Below are positions 55,217 through 63,502 of a stretch of DNA of 64,000 nucleotides, one piece after another. Position 1 is the stretch's first letter. Each line of letters starts with the position of its first letter. Under the pieces are notes generated by a model. The model was not told the origin of the DNA. It was given only the letters and a program-made list of their open reading frames with translations, and did no database searches. The position numbers and the translations under genes were made by a program. The stretch comes from Mycolicibacterium peregrinum. GTDB taxonomy: Bacteria; Actinomycetota; Actinomycetes; Mycobacteriales; Mycobacteriaceae. The stretch is from NCBI RefSeq assembly GCF_001665785.1, contig NZ_LZSO01000008.1:310001-374000 (forward strand), written 5' to 3'.

Positions 55217-55223
55217 GTGTCCA
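55210..55223. promoter_or_regulatory. Palindromic operator at the TetR start
   Basis: TGGACA-TG-TGTCCA is a perfect 6-base inverted repeat covering the TetR start codon. GACATGTGTCCA within it recurs with one change as GACAGGTGTCCA at 55354-55365. Confidence 0.6.
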
Positions 55224-55353
55224 ACATATAGAGCCGTGCCGCGAATGGCAATCATTCGGTGAAACTGCCGGTATTTACATATTTTCAGGGTTGCCGTTCA
55301 TGTCGATTGAGCACCGATCGACGCGCGGGAGAAGGCTTCGGGTCGATAAATCA

Positions 55354-55365
55354 GACAGGTGTCCA
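55354..55365. promoter_or_regulatory. Second operator-like copy before fprB
   Basis: GACAGGTGTCCA matches 11 of 12 bases of the sequence at the TetR start. It directly precedes TACGAT (55367-55372), a -10-like element before the fprB-type gene at 55399, so binding there would block that promoter. Confidence 0.5.
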
Positions 55366-55398
55366 GTACGATCTGCCCGAGTTGATAGGGGAGGTCCG

Positions 55399-56985
55399 AT
55401 GGCTTACGTGATCACGCAGAACTGCTGCAAGGACGCCAGCTGTGTACCGGTGTGCCCGGTGGACTGCATCCGCCCGGCCGAGGTCGGGCTGGATTCCGCG
55501 TCGGCCGAGATGCTCTACATCGATCCGGAATCGTGCATCGACTGTGGGGCCTGCTTCGAGGAGTGCCCGGTCGGCGCGATCCACTACGAAGAGGACCTGC
55601 CGGACGAACTGCAGCGGTTCAAGGACCTCAACGCGGCCTACTTCGAGCGCCACCCGCTCGAGCCGGTGACCGTGCCGGCAGCACCATCGCGTGCGCGGGT
55701 CGAGGCGGGATCGTTGCGGGTGGCGATCGTCGGATCGGGGCCGGCCGCCTGCTACGCCGCCGCCGAGCTGATCGATGTGGACGGGGTGGAGATCAACCTG
55801 TTCGAACGCCTGCCCACGCCGTTCGGCTTGATTCGCGCGGGGGTGGCCCCGGATCACCAACACACCAAGTCGGTCATCGACATCTTCGAGCGGGCGTTCA
55901 CCAACCCACGGTTTGCGAGCCATTTCAACGTCGAGGTCGGCCGTACCGTCAACCACGACGAGCTCCTGGCCCATCACCACGCGGTGATCTACGCGGTGGG
56001 CGCGGCCGCCAGCCGGCGACTGGGCATCGACGGCGAGGACCTGATGGGCAATCACGCGGCCTCCGAGTTCGTCGGTTGGTACAACGGCCATCCCGACCAC
56101 GCCGCCCACCAGTTCGACCTGTCGGGTGAACGGGCGGTCATTGTCGGCAACGGCAACGTCGCCCTGGATGTGGCCCGGGTGTTGTTGATGGACCGCGGCA
56201 CGCTGGCCGCCACCGACATCGCACAGCACACGCTGGATGCGTTGGCTGACAGTGCAATTCGGGAGGTGGTGATCCTGGCCCGGCGCGGTATCGAGCACGC
56301 GGCGTTCTCGGCGGGGGAGTTCCAGGCCCTGGGTCACCTCGACGGCGTCGACGTGATCGTGGACCCCGCGGACCTTCCCGACGGTGACGGGCACGACGAC
56401 GTCGAAACCTCGTTCAAACTCGCCATCGCCCGGGAATACGCGCAGCGCACATCGACGCCGGGGAACCGCCGCGTGGTCTTCAGGTTCGGCGTCGCTCCGG
56501 CTGCCATCGTGGGCGCCGAACGCGCCGAAGGACTCGAGATCGGCAGCGACCGGCGCGGTGCCGAAGTGATCGAGACGTCGCTGATCCTGCGCTCGATCGG
56601 ATACCGCGGCCTGCCTGTCGCCGGGTTGCCCTACGACGAGGACTCCGGCACCGTGCCCAACGACTCGGGCCGTGTCGTGCCCGGCACCTACGTGACCGGC
56701 TGGATCAAACGTGAACCTCGCGGCGTGATCGGCACGAACCGGCTGTGCGCCGAACAGACTGTGGCTCAGCTGTGGGCGGATTTCGATGCCGGGCTGCTGA
56801 GCCGTGACGTCGAGGGCCGTGAGTCGCTCGATGCGTTGTTGGCAGCCCGGGGAGCCGAGCCGCTCGGGTGGTCGGGATGGCGGGCGATCGACGCTGCCGA
56901 GCGGGACCGGGGTGTGCGGGCGGCACGTCCCCGGGTGAAGTTCGTGTCGGTGGAGGAGATGCTCAGCGCGGGCCTGCGCGGCTGA
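55399..56985 (+). CDS. fprB: Ferredoxin/ferredoxin-NADP reductase, FprB type
   Basis: A 528-residue fusion of a small iron-sulfur ferredoxin (1-80) and an adrenodoxin-reductase-like flavoprotein (105-528). The first cluster uses Cys9/10, Cys15, Cys19; the second is the CxxCxxCxxxCP set Cys46, Cys49, Cys52, Cys56. FAD binding is at VAIVGSGPAACYAAAEL near 109-125 and NADP binding at AVIVGNGNVALDVARVLL near 248. It moves electrons between NADPH and ferredoxin or cytochrome P450 partners. GGGGAGG precedes the ATG. The last 23 bases overlap the convergent EamA gene. Close relatives are FprB in mycobacteria. Confidence 0.92.
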   Translation: MAYVITQNCCKDASCVPVCPVDCIRPAEVGLDSASAEMLYIDPESCIDCGACFEECPVGAIHYEEDLPDELQRFKDLNAAYFERHPLEPVTVPAAPSRARVEAGSLRVAIVGSGPAACYAAAELIDVDGVEINLFERLPTPFGLIRAGVAPDHQHTKSVIDIFERAFTNPRFASHFNVEVGRTVNHDELLAHHHAVIYAVGAAASRRLGIDGEDLMGNHAASEFVGWYNGHPDHAAHQFDLSGERAVIVGNGNVALDVARVLLMDRGTLAATDIAQHTLDALADSAIREVVILARRGIEHAAFSAGEFQALGHLDGVDVIVDPADLPDGDGHDDVETSFKLAIAREYAQRTSTPGNRRVVFRFGVAPAAIVGAERAEGLEIGSDRRGAEVIETSLILRSIGYRGLPVAGLPYDEDSGTVPNDSGRVVPGTYVTGWIKREPRGVIGTNRLCAEQTVAQLWADFDAGLLSRDVEGRESLDALLAARGAEPLGWSGWRAIDAAERDRGVRAARPRVKFVSVEEMLSAGLRG

Positions 56986-57862
56986 CTTCGGTTTCGATCT
57001 GTGGGTCGGGGTCGCGTGGGGTCCGGGTAGCCAGGATCGATCCGGCGAGGATCAGTGCCAGGCCGGCGACGTTGTACACCGTGAGTGGTTCACCCAGCAC
57101 GATGACGCCGGCGGCCAGAGCGACGGCCGGGTTGACGTAGGTGAACACCAGCGCCCTCGCGCCGCCGACCTCGCGGATCAGCGCGAAGAACACCACGAAT
57201 GCCAGCGCCGTGCAGATCACCGCGAGTGCGGCCAGTGCGATGAGCACCTTCCGTGACGGCATCTCGTCGGGCCAGGTCAGGACCGCCGGGGTGGTGTAGA
57301 TCAGCGCCGCGATCGTCAGGCACGCCGCGGTCAACGGGAGCGTCGGCACATCGCCCAGATACCGAGCGGCGATCAGTGGAGCGATCGCGTAACACGTTGC
57401 CACCAACAGCACTTCGGCGATCGGCCCGGCGTGACCGCCGGCCAGCCCCGGTCCGGCCAACACTGCCACGCCGGCCAGGCCGACCCCGAGGCCGGTGATC
57501 CGCTTGGCGTTCAACCGTTCTCCACCCGTCAGCCGGTCTAGCACCGCGGCGATGATCGGGGCGGTCGCGATCAGCAGGCCGGTCAGCGAGCTGCTCAGGT
57601 GGCGTTCGGCGTCGGTGAGCAGGAACCACGCCGCGATGATCTCGAAGAATGCGAAGGCCAGTACGGGTCGCCAGTGCCGTAACACCGGCGCCCACGCGGC
57701 CCGCGACAGCACCAGCGGTAAGAGAACGGCGGCACCGACAGCGGTGCGGGCCAGCACCAGCACCGGCACCGACACGCCCTCGACGGCAATCTTGATCAAC
57801 AGGTACGGGATGCCCCAGATGAGGCTCATGGCGCCCAGCAGCAGCCATCCCCGCACGCTCAC
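56963..57862 (-). CDS. EamA/DMT-family transporter
   Basis: A 299-residue membrane protein with ten predicted helices in two EamA repeats: first MSLIWGIPYLLIKIAVEGVS ... TAPIIAAVLDRLTGGERL, second EVLLVATCYAIAPLIAARYLGDVP ... ARALVFTYVNPAVALAAGVIVLGEPLT. Family members export amino acids, drugs or metabolites; the substrate is not predictable. Single gene. Its 3' end overlaps the fprB end by 23 bases. A strong hairpin (57903-57945) lies just upstream, separating it from the acyl-CoA dehydrogenase pair. Confidence 0.88.
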   Translation of the reverse strand: MSVRGWLLLGAMSLIWGIPYLLIKIAVEGVSVPVLVLARTAVGAAVLLPLVLSRAAWAPVLRHWRPVLAFAFFEIIAAWFLLTDAERHLSSSLTGLLIATAPIIAAVLDRLTGGERLNAKRITGLGVGLAGVAVLAGPGLAGGHAGPIAEVLLVATCYAIAPLIAARYLGDVPTLPLTAACLTIAALIYTTPAVLTWPDEMPSRKVLIALAALAVICTALAFVVFFALIREVGGARALVFTYVNPAVALAAGVIVLGEPLTVYNVAGLALILAGSILATRTPRDPDPQIETEVSRAGPR

Positions 57863-57902
57863 CCGGTCCAGACTACGGGCGATGGGCCCGGCACACGGCC
57901 AG

Positions 57903-57945
57903 CCGGGTGCTGATGCGGGGCGTGGCCCGGGCCATCAGCACCCGG
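57903..57945 (-). terminator. Strong stem-loop after the acyl-CoA dehydrogenase pair
   Basis: CCGGGTGCTGATG (57903-57915) and CATCAGCACCCGG (57933-57945) form a perfect 13-base stem with a 17-base loop. It lies eight bases after the FadE stop (minus strand). No T run follows, as is usual for mycobacterial terminators. Confidence 0.6.
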
Positions 57946-57952
57946 TGAACCG

Positions 57953-59095
57953 CTACGGCCGGGTCAGTTCCGCGTAACGGCCGACGTGGTAATCGGTCGA
58001 TCCGAACTCGTACTGGACCGCGGTGAGACGCTTGAAGTAGTGGCCGATCGCGAGTTCTTCGGTCATGCCCATGCCCCCGTGGAGCTGCACCGCGTTCTGC
58101 CCGACGAAGCGGGCGGCCCGTCCGATGGTGGCCTTGGCTGCCGACACCGCCTTGGCCCGTTGCGCGGGTTCGGCGTCGAGGTTCAGCACGGCGAGATAGA
58201 CAGCCGCCGAGGCCTGTTCGACCTCCATGTGCATGTCGACCATCCGGTGCTGCAGCGCCTGGAAGCTACCGATGGGAAGACCGAACTGCTGGCGTTGCTT
58301 GCAGTACTCGACCGTGTCCGCCAGCACCTTGCGCATTCCGCCGACGGCCTCGGCGCACACCGCCGCCGCCCCCTCGTCGCGCGCCAGGTCCAGTGACGGC
58401 CAGGCCTGTCCTTCAGCCCCAAGCAATGCCGAGTCGGGCAACCGGACGTCGGAGAACGTCAGGTCCGATGCTCGGCGGTCGTCCACGGTGCGGTACGGGT
58501 GTGTGGTGAAACCCGTTGTCAACGAGGCGATATCGATCAGAAAGAGAGAGATTCCGTCGGTGTCCGCACGTTCCCCCGAGCTACGTGCGGTCACCAGCAG
58601 GTGGGTGGCCAGCGGTGCGTCGACGACCATCACCTTGGTGCCGTTGAGAACCCACTCGTCGCCGTCGCGATGGGCGGTGGTGGACACGTCGCGCCAGTTG
58701 TCCCCGGAGGCCTGCTCGGTGGCGGCCAGCGCGACGATGGCCGAACCCGCCACGATCTCCTCGAGCAGGGCCGCGGCGGCCGTGTCGCCGGACCGGTGCA
58801 GCAGGCCACCGGCCACCACCACGGTGTCCACGAACGGTTCGATCACCAGGGCGTGGCCCAAAGCCTCAGCGATGACCATGGTTTCGACCGGGCCACCACC
58901 GATGCCGCCGGCTTCCTCGGGCAGGGTGGCGCCCAGGATGCCGAGCTCATCGGCAAAACCCCGCCAGATCTCGGGCTGCCAGCCGGCGCCGGTCTTGGCC
59001 GCGGCCCGGCTGGACGCCAGGTCGTAACGGCTGCCCAGGAACTTGGTCAGCCCATCGCGCAGCAATTCCTGTTCGTTGGTCAGGTTGAAGTCCAT
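57953..59095 (-). CDS. Acyl-CoA dehydrogenase, second subunit of a pair
   Basis: A 380-residue FAD-dependent acyl-CoA dehydrogenase. It opens MDFNLTNEQELLRDGLTKFLGSRY and contains GATLPEEAGGIGGGPVETMVIAEALG, the flavin-binding LAATEQASGDNWRD near 125, EWVLNGTKVMVVDAPLATHL near 150 and the C-terminal QLHGGMGMTEELAIGHYFKRL near 335. Starts directly after the stop of the next FadE gene with no gap (TAG-ATG). Adjacent FadE genes in mycobacteria often form alpha2beta2 heterotetramers that oxidise CoA esters of sterol side chains or fatty acids. Its YEFGSTDYH near 365 keeps a Glu at the place of the usual catalytic YEG motif. Confidence 0.87.
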   Translation of the reverse strand: MDFNLTNEQELLRDGLTKFLGSRYDLASSRAAAKTGAGWQPEIWRGFADELGILGATLPEEAGGIGGGPVETMVIAEALGHALVIEPFVDTVVVAGGLLHRSGDTAAAALLEEIVAGSAIVALAATEQASGDNWRDVSTTAHRDGDEWVLNGTKVMVVDAPLATHLLVTARSSGERADTDGISLFLIDIASLTTGFTTHPYRTVDDRRASDLTFSDVRLPDSALLGAEGQAWPSLDLARDEGAAAVCAEAVGGMRKVLADTVEYCKQRQQFGLPIGSFQALQHRMVDMHMEVEQASAAVYLAVLNLDAEPAQRAKAVSAAKATIGRAARFVGQNAVQLHGGMGMTEELAIGHYFKRLTAVQYEFGSTDYHVGRYAELTRP

Positions 59096-60328
59096 CTAGA
59101 GCCCCAGTTCTGCCTTGGCGAGGATGTTTCGCTGAATTTCGTTGCTGCCGGCATAGATCGAGCCGGCCCGGTCGTTGAAGTAACGCAGTGGGGCGACCGC
59201 CTGCCAGGGTGCTCCGCTGTGATAGCCGTCGGCGGGCGGTTCGTATTCGGCCACCGGTCCGCCCGGGAAAGTGGCGTGCGGTTGGTAGGCGCGGGCGAGC
59301 GGGCCCGCGGCCTCCATCGACAGTTCGGTCAGCGTCTGGCTCAGCTCGGTGCTCAGGACCTTGAGCATCGACGACGCCGTACCGGGATGGCCGCCCTCGG
59401 CCACCGCCGCCAATACCTGGTACTCCAGGATTTCCAGCACATCGGTACGGAGTCGGGCGTCGGCAAGCCGGCGGCTGAAGGCTGGGTCGTCGATCAGCCG
59501 ACCACCGGTCGGTCCGGGCATCTCGGTAGCGACCGCTGAGATCTCATCACCCAGCACCTGCAATGCCGGCGCGTTGGCGCCGCCGCCGCGCTCGAACTCC
59601 AGCAGGTATTTGGCCACGGTCCAGCCGTCGTCGATCGTGCCGATCACATTGGACTTCGGCACCCGAACCTCGTCGAAGAAGACCTGATTCTGTACCTCCT
59701 CGCCGGAAGTCATGACCAGCGGGCGGATTTCGATGCCGGGCGAGGTCATGTCGATCAGCACGAAGGTGATGCCCTGCTGCTTCTTGGCGCCCCGGGTGGT
59801 GCGCACCAGGGCGAACATCCAATTGGCTTCCTGGGCATGGGTGGTCCAGATCTTGCTGCCGGTGCACACCAGGTCGTCTCCGTCGGATACGGCAGCCATC
59901 GACAGGGCGGCCAGGTCCGAGCCGGCCTCGGGCTCGGAGTAGCCCTGGCAGAAGAACACCTCGCCGGTCAGGATGCCGGGAAGGAAGAAGTCCTTCTGGG
60001 CCTGCGTGCCGAATTTGATGATGGCGTGGGCCACCATGCGGATGCCCATGGGTGACAGCGACGGGGCGCCGGCGAGGGTCGATTCGCGGCTGAAGATGTA
60101 GTGCTGCGTCAGGCTCCAATCGCAGCCGCCGTGCTCCACCGGCCATGCCGGAGCTGCCCAGCCGCGCTCGTGAAGGATCTTCTGCCACGCCATGCTGGCT
60201 TCGTGATCGGCATACACGCTGGTCATCAACTGGCCCGCGCGGCGGAGCTCGGGAGTCAGATTATTGGCGAGAAAGTCGCGAACCTCGTCGCGGAATTCCT
60301 GGTCGCTGGTCGACCACTTCAGGTCCAT
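59096..60328 (-). CDS. Acyl-CoA dehydrogenase, first subunit of a pair
   Basis: A 410-residue acyl-CoA dehydrogenase. It opens MDLKWSTSDQEFRDEVRDFL and contains the FAD site QGYSEPEAGSDLAALSM near 133, CTGSKIWTTHAQEANWMFALVRT near 160, VRVPKSNVIGTIDDGWTVAKYLLEFERG near 230, and the C-terminal RAGSIYAGSNEIQRNILAKAELGL. In this end motif Ala replaces the Glu of the common Y-E-G-T catalytic base, which fits a subunit that shares an active site with its partner. First gene of the pair. The 162-base gap upstream holds its promoter and that of the divergent PAS gene; I recognise no operator in it. Confidence 0.87.
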   Translation of the reverse strand: MDLKWSTSDQEFRDEVRDFLANNLTPELRRAGQLMTSVYADHEASMAWQKILHERGWAAPAWPVEHGGCDWSLTQHYIFSRESTLAGAPSLSPMGIRMVAHAIIKFGTQAQKDFFLPGILTGEVFFCQGYSEPEAGSDLAALSMAAVSDGDDLVCTGSKIWTTHAQEANWMFALVRTTRGAKKQQGITFVLIDMTSPGIEIRPLVMTSGEEVQNQVFFDEVRVPKSNVIGTIDDGWTVAKYLLEFERGGGANAPALQVLGDEISAVATEMPGPTGGRLIDDPAFSRRLADARLRTDVLEILEYQVLAAVAEGGHPGTASSMLKVLSTELSQTLTELSMEAAGPLARAYQPHATFPGGPVAEYEPPADGYHSGAPWQAVAPLRYFNDRAGSIYAGSNEIQRNILAKAELGL

Positions 60329-60490
60329 GCCTGCCCCTGTCTACTGGTGTCGCTCCACAGAGTAAACCTAGTTAATCAAGTGACGCACACCACCCCGCTC
60401 AGTGTTCGACCCCCGACGCGGGGGAGACGCCGCCAGATGTTGCTGGCCGGCGGTGGTGTCCGGCCAAGGTCACAGGCGATAATCGAGGGC

Positions 60491-60892
60491 GTGGAGCGTC
60501 GCCAGAGCGGTCAGGACCCTCAATCTCCGATGGCACTGCTGCAGAACTTGCCTGCCCTGGTGGTGCTGGAGAGGTTCCCGGTGCCGGTGTTGGCGATCGC
60601 CGAAGACGGCACCATCCTCTTCGCCAACAGTGCCTTCGGCGAGATGGTGGGTCGCGACGCCGATGCGGTCAAGAACATGCCGTTTGCTGAGGTGTTCCAT
60701 TCGCTGCCCGCCGACGAGTCCGCGGTCTCGGTGATGCGGGCCAACGCGGGGCTGCTGGTGGATCTCGTCCATCGCGACGGGTCGATCGTGCGGGCGCGGA
60801 TGAGCAAATCGGCGCTGTTGCGCGGCGATGATCCGGTGGCCTTGGCGACGTTCGAAGACCTCACCGAGCAGTTGTGGGTCGACGAGCGTTAG
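60491..60892 (+). CDS. Single PAS-domain protein
   Basis: A 133-residue cytoplasmic PAS protein without an output domain. The core is LPALVVLERFPVPVLAIAEDGTILFANSAFGEMVGRDADAVKNMPFAEVFHSLP then VDLVHRDGSIVRARMSKSALLRGDDPVALATFEDLTEQLW. It may bind a small ligand or cofactor and pass the signal to a separate partner. GTG at 60491 has GAGGG upstream; ATG at 60530 is an alternative that removes only a polar leader. Converges with the TetR gene two bases after its stop, so partner and TetR may be linked in the same response. Confidence 0.82.
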   Translation: MERRQSGQDPQSPMALLQNLPALVVLERFPVPVLAIAEDGTILFANSAFGEMVGRDADAVKNMPFAEVFHSLPADESAVSVMRANAGLLVDLVHRDGSIVRARMSKSALLRGDDPVALATFEDLTEQLWVDER

Positions 60893-60894
60893 GG

Positions 60895-61545
60895 CTATCC
60901 CGCGGCCTTCGTCCGGCGCAGCGACTCGCGTGCCAGGAACTCGCGGAAGTAGTCCAGCGACTCCCGGCTGACGATCGCCGGCAGCAACAGATCCCACGTG
61001 CGGGCCACGCGTTCACGGAGTTCGGTGCCGGTGGTGGCGCGTGAGAGTGCCTCGGCGCCCAGCATGGAGCCCAGGATCACCTCGGCGGCGCTCGCGACAT
61101 CCAGGTTCTCGCGTAGGTCGCCTTCCTCGGCGGCCTGGGTCAACTGCTGAGTGAGCTCGTCGAGCCAGCTCGTGTACACCCGGGTGGCGGCGACGTGGAT
61201 ACCGCTGAACGTTCGCAGCAGCTGCATGCCGATCTGGGCGACTTTGTCCGAGCGGGTGAAGTCGGCCACGACGAACAACCCGTGGATGGTGTTTTCCAAA
61301 GCCGGCGAAGAGGATTCGGCGATGACGCGGAACGTGGTCAACATGGCGGTGCCGCCGTCGCTGATGATCGCCTCGGCCAGGGACTCCTTGGAGTCGAAGT
61401 GGTAGTACAGCGCGCCCTTGGTCATCTCGGCCCGCGCGATGATGTCACCGAGCCCGGTCGCGGGATAGCCCTGCTCGCTGAACAGGTCGACCGCAGCGGT
61501 GATGATCTTCTGCCGGGTCAGCTCGGATCGAGCCTGGCGTGCCAT
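60895..61545 (-). CDS. TetR-family regulator (second of a tandem pair)
   Basis: A 216-residue TetR protein. HTH: TRQKIITAAVDLFSEQGYPATGLGDIIARAEMTKGALYYHFDSKESLAEAII (9-60), closest in style to ScbR-like butyrolactone-receptor regulators. C-terminal part has GMQLLRTFSGIHVAATRVYTSWLDELTQQLTQA. It is 13 bases downstream of another TetR gene of similar type, so the two are co-transcribed and may be paralogues acting as a pair. Ends two bases from the convergent PAS gene stop. Ligand unknown. Confidence 0.89.
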   Translation of the reverse strand: MARQARSELTRQKIITAAVDLFSEQGYPATGLGDIIARAEMTKGALYYHFDSKESLAEAIISDGGTAMLTTFRVIAESSSPALENTIHGLFVVADFTRSDKVAQIGMQLLRTFSGIHVAATRVYTSWLDELTQQLTQAAEEGDLRENLDVASAAEVILGSMLGAEALSRATTGTELRERVARTWDLLLPAIVSRESLDYFREFLARESLRRTKAAG

Positions 61546-61558
61546 TGTGGCGTTCCTA

Positions 61559-62239
61559 TCATTTGGTGCGGGGGTGCAGCGGCGCCACTTTTTTGATGCC
61601 CACTGCGGTGCGACGCCGGATGAACTGTTGCAGGTAACCGAGCCGCTCTGGCTCGACGAACCCCGGCATCGCCAGCCGCCAGCTGTGCTCGAGGTCGGTG
61701 AGGAACCGCGGTGGATCATCGAGGTCACTGGTCTGGCGCACACCCAGGTATATCGAAACCAACAGGCGGGCAACCGCTTCGGGGTCGGTATCGGCCGTGA
61801 AATCGCCTTCGCCGATGGCCCGTTTGGCGATGCCGGCGAAGCCTTGCACCCATTCGTTCAGGACCCGCGGCCCCACGTCGTCGGTCCTGCCGATGGATTC
61901 GACGAGGTTCAGACAGGCCCGGGCCACCGGGTCGCCGATGTCCTCGGCGGCGACCAGGCCCGAGAGGTCGATCAAGGTCTCGGCCCCCGACAGGTTGCGG
62001 GCGAGGACATCCTCGACCGCTTTCTGGGCACGCTGAGTCCGGTGCTCGACGATCGAGACCGCCAGTGCGTGCTTGGACCGGAAATGGAAGTACAGCGCGC
62101 CCTTCGTGACGTTGGCGTCCGCGAGGATGTCGTCGAGGCTGACCAGGCTGTAGGGCGTGTGCGCGAACTGTCGCGCCGCCGCCTGCAGGATCTGGAGGCG
62201 CGTCAGCTCTGCTCGCCGGTCGAGCTGCTCAGTCACCAC
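61559..62239 (-). CDS. TetR-family regulator (first of a tandem pair)
   Basis: A 226-residue TetR protein. HTH: TRLQILQAAARQFAHTPYSLVSLDDILADANVTKGALYFHFRSKHALAVSIV (13-64). The C-terminal domain (ACLNLVESIGRTDDVGPRVLNEWVQGFAGIAKRAI ... RLLVSIYLGVRQTSD) has the ScbR/ArpA-like layout. GTG start at 62239 or 62236. First gene of the tandem TetR operon. A 369-base gap upstream, shared with the divergent FAD-protein gene, carries two related palindromes (62396-62436) and an AT-rich stretch that may hold the promoter. Confidence 0.88.
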   Translation of the reverse strand: MVTEQLDRRAELTRLQILQAAARQFAHTPYSLVSLDDILADANVTKGALYFHFRSKHALAVSIVEHRTQRAQKAVEDVLARNLSGAETLIDLSGLVAAEDIGDPVARACLNLVESIGRTDDVGPRVLNEWVQGFAGIAKRAIGEGDFTADTDPEAVARLLVSIYLGVRQTSDLDDPPRFLTDLEHSWRLAMPGFVEPERLGYLQQFIRRRTAVGIKKVAPLHPRTK

Positions 62240-62395
62240 GGGGCCTTCCTGACTCTGATCGGCCGGCGGCGGCGTCCTGATTTCATCTCACCGCCAGCAG
62301 ACTCAAAGTCTTCACCGTACGTGCATAACATTCTAAAGGTATGTATCGTGCTTAGGGTGATAACTCTTGGTTCGTCGCGGGTTGCCCACCCGGCG

Positions 62396-62436
62396 GTGGC
62401 ACATGCCACGGTCGAGGGCGCTGTGGCGAGCGCCAC
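62396..62436. repeat. Pair of related 14-base palindromes
   Basis: GTGGCA-CA-TGCCAC (62396-62409) and GTGGCG-AG-CGCCAC (62423-62436) share the form GTGGC-N4-GCCAC and start 27 bases apart, in the 369-base gap (62240-62608) between tandem TetR genes and the FAD gene. They are probably operators; the rest of the gap contains no gene that I can see. Confidence 0.5.
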
Positions 62437-62608
62437 CATTTGGCGGTCGGCAGTAGCCAAGGGCTATCCTGGAAACGTTGCCATGGCCTGCACCGGCAAT
62501 CCCCCTCGAATCCCGGTGCCGGCCATGGCGACCTTAATTTCTGGTGCCTACCAAGAGAATTCGATCTTGATGATGCACCCCGTGGTTCAGGCGGAGTGTC
62601 ACTAGCCG

Positions 62609-63502
62609 ATGTGGGATGACGAAGTCGATGTCGTTTGCTGTGGCTCGGGCTTCGGGGCGTTGGCAGCGGCCGTTGCCGCGGCGGATGCCGGGCTCGACGT
62701 GCATGTCGTGCGTCCGGGAGATCCTCGATCGGTCACGCCCGGACCGCAGACACCGTGGCTGGGTGTCGGTGTCGACGATCCCGAGACCCGCGAATATTTC
62801 GATGCCCTGTCGGCGGATCTGACGCCGCTCGTCGACGCCGAGTGCGACAGCGCGCTGACCGTCCGGGCAGTCGGGCAATGGACCCCGGTTTCGGGACGGG
62901 GCCGGATCGCGCCGTTCTACGGTGCTCGGCTGCAGGACTGGGCGCAGCGTTGTCTGACTTCTCCCTACGGCGTGCTCTACACGCGGTTGGCGGACCGGGG
63001 TACCACCTCGATGCGCTCGGCCAACGGTGAGGAGATTCAGGTCAAGATGCTGGGCACACTGGAGACCACGACGGCCCCGGATACCACTGCGGTGCTCGGC
63101 GACTGGTTGTCGGCGCAAGCCCGTGACCGGCAGATCCCTGCCGTGGACAACGGCACGCTCCAGCGCCTCGTGTTCGAGGAAGGCGAGATACTGGGCGCGG
63201 TGATCGACACCGCAGACGGACCGTTGGCCCTGCGGGCCCGACACGGAGTTGCCGTGTCGACCGAACCTCATTCTGCCGCGACCTCGGCGGCCGATCAGCT
63301 CATCGAACCGGGCAAGCTCGTGCAGGTAGGCCTGGTCGGCTACAGCGCGAGCAGATTCGGCCGGGTGGAACTGCTGGAGCTCGAGCGGGACGGATCGGGG
63401 TATTGCAGCTCCGGCCGGGTGCATGACTCGAAGCGTGAGTCGGGCCGCTCACATGCGCGGCGCGGCCGAGAAATGCACCGGTACCCGCCCTTTGGCCAGT
63501 AG
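62609..63502 (+). CDS. FAD-dependent oxidoreductase-like protein
   Basis: A 297-residue protein with an amino-terminal dinucleotide-binding fold, DVVCCGSGFGALAAAVAAADAGLDVHVVRP (7-36), with the GxGxxG site. The remainder lacks a clear substrate domain but contains TPWLGVGVDDPETREYFDALSADL and RQIPAVDNGTLQRLVFEEGEILGAVIDTADGPLALRARHGVAVS, the usual second FAD strand. The last part (LVGYSASRFGRVELLELERDG) is followed by a basic tail that overlaps the convergent EAL gene by 54 bases, so the true stop region may be poorly conserved. Possibly regulated by the tandem TetR proteins. Reaction unknown. Confidence 0.72.
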   Translation: MWDDEVDVVCCGSGFGALAAAVAAADAGLDVHVVRPGDPRSVTPGPQTPWLGVGVDDPETREYFDALSADLTPLVDAECDSALTVRAVGQWTPVSGRGRIAPFYGARLQDWAQRCLTSPYGVLYTRLADRGTTSMRSANGEEIQVKMLGTLETTTAPDTTAVLGDWLSAQARDRQIPAVDNGTLQRLVFEEGEILGAVIDTADGPLALRARHGVAVSTEPHSAATSAADQLIEPGKLVQVGLVGYSASRFGRVELLELERDGSGYCSSGRVHDSKRESGRSHARRGREMHRYPPFGQ

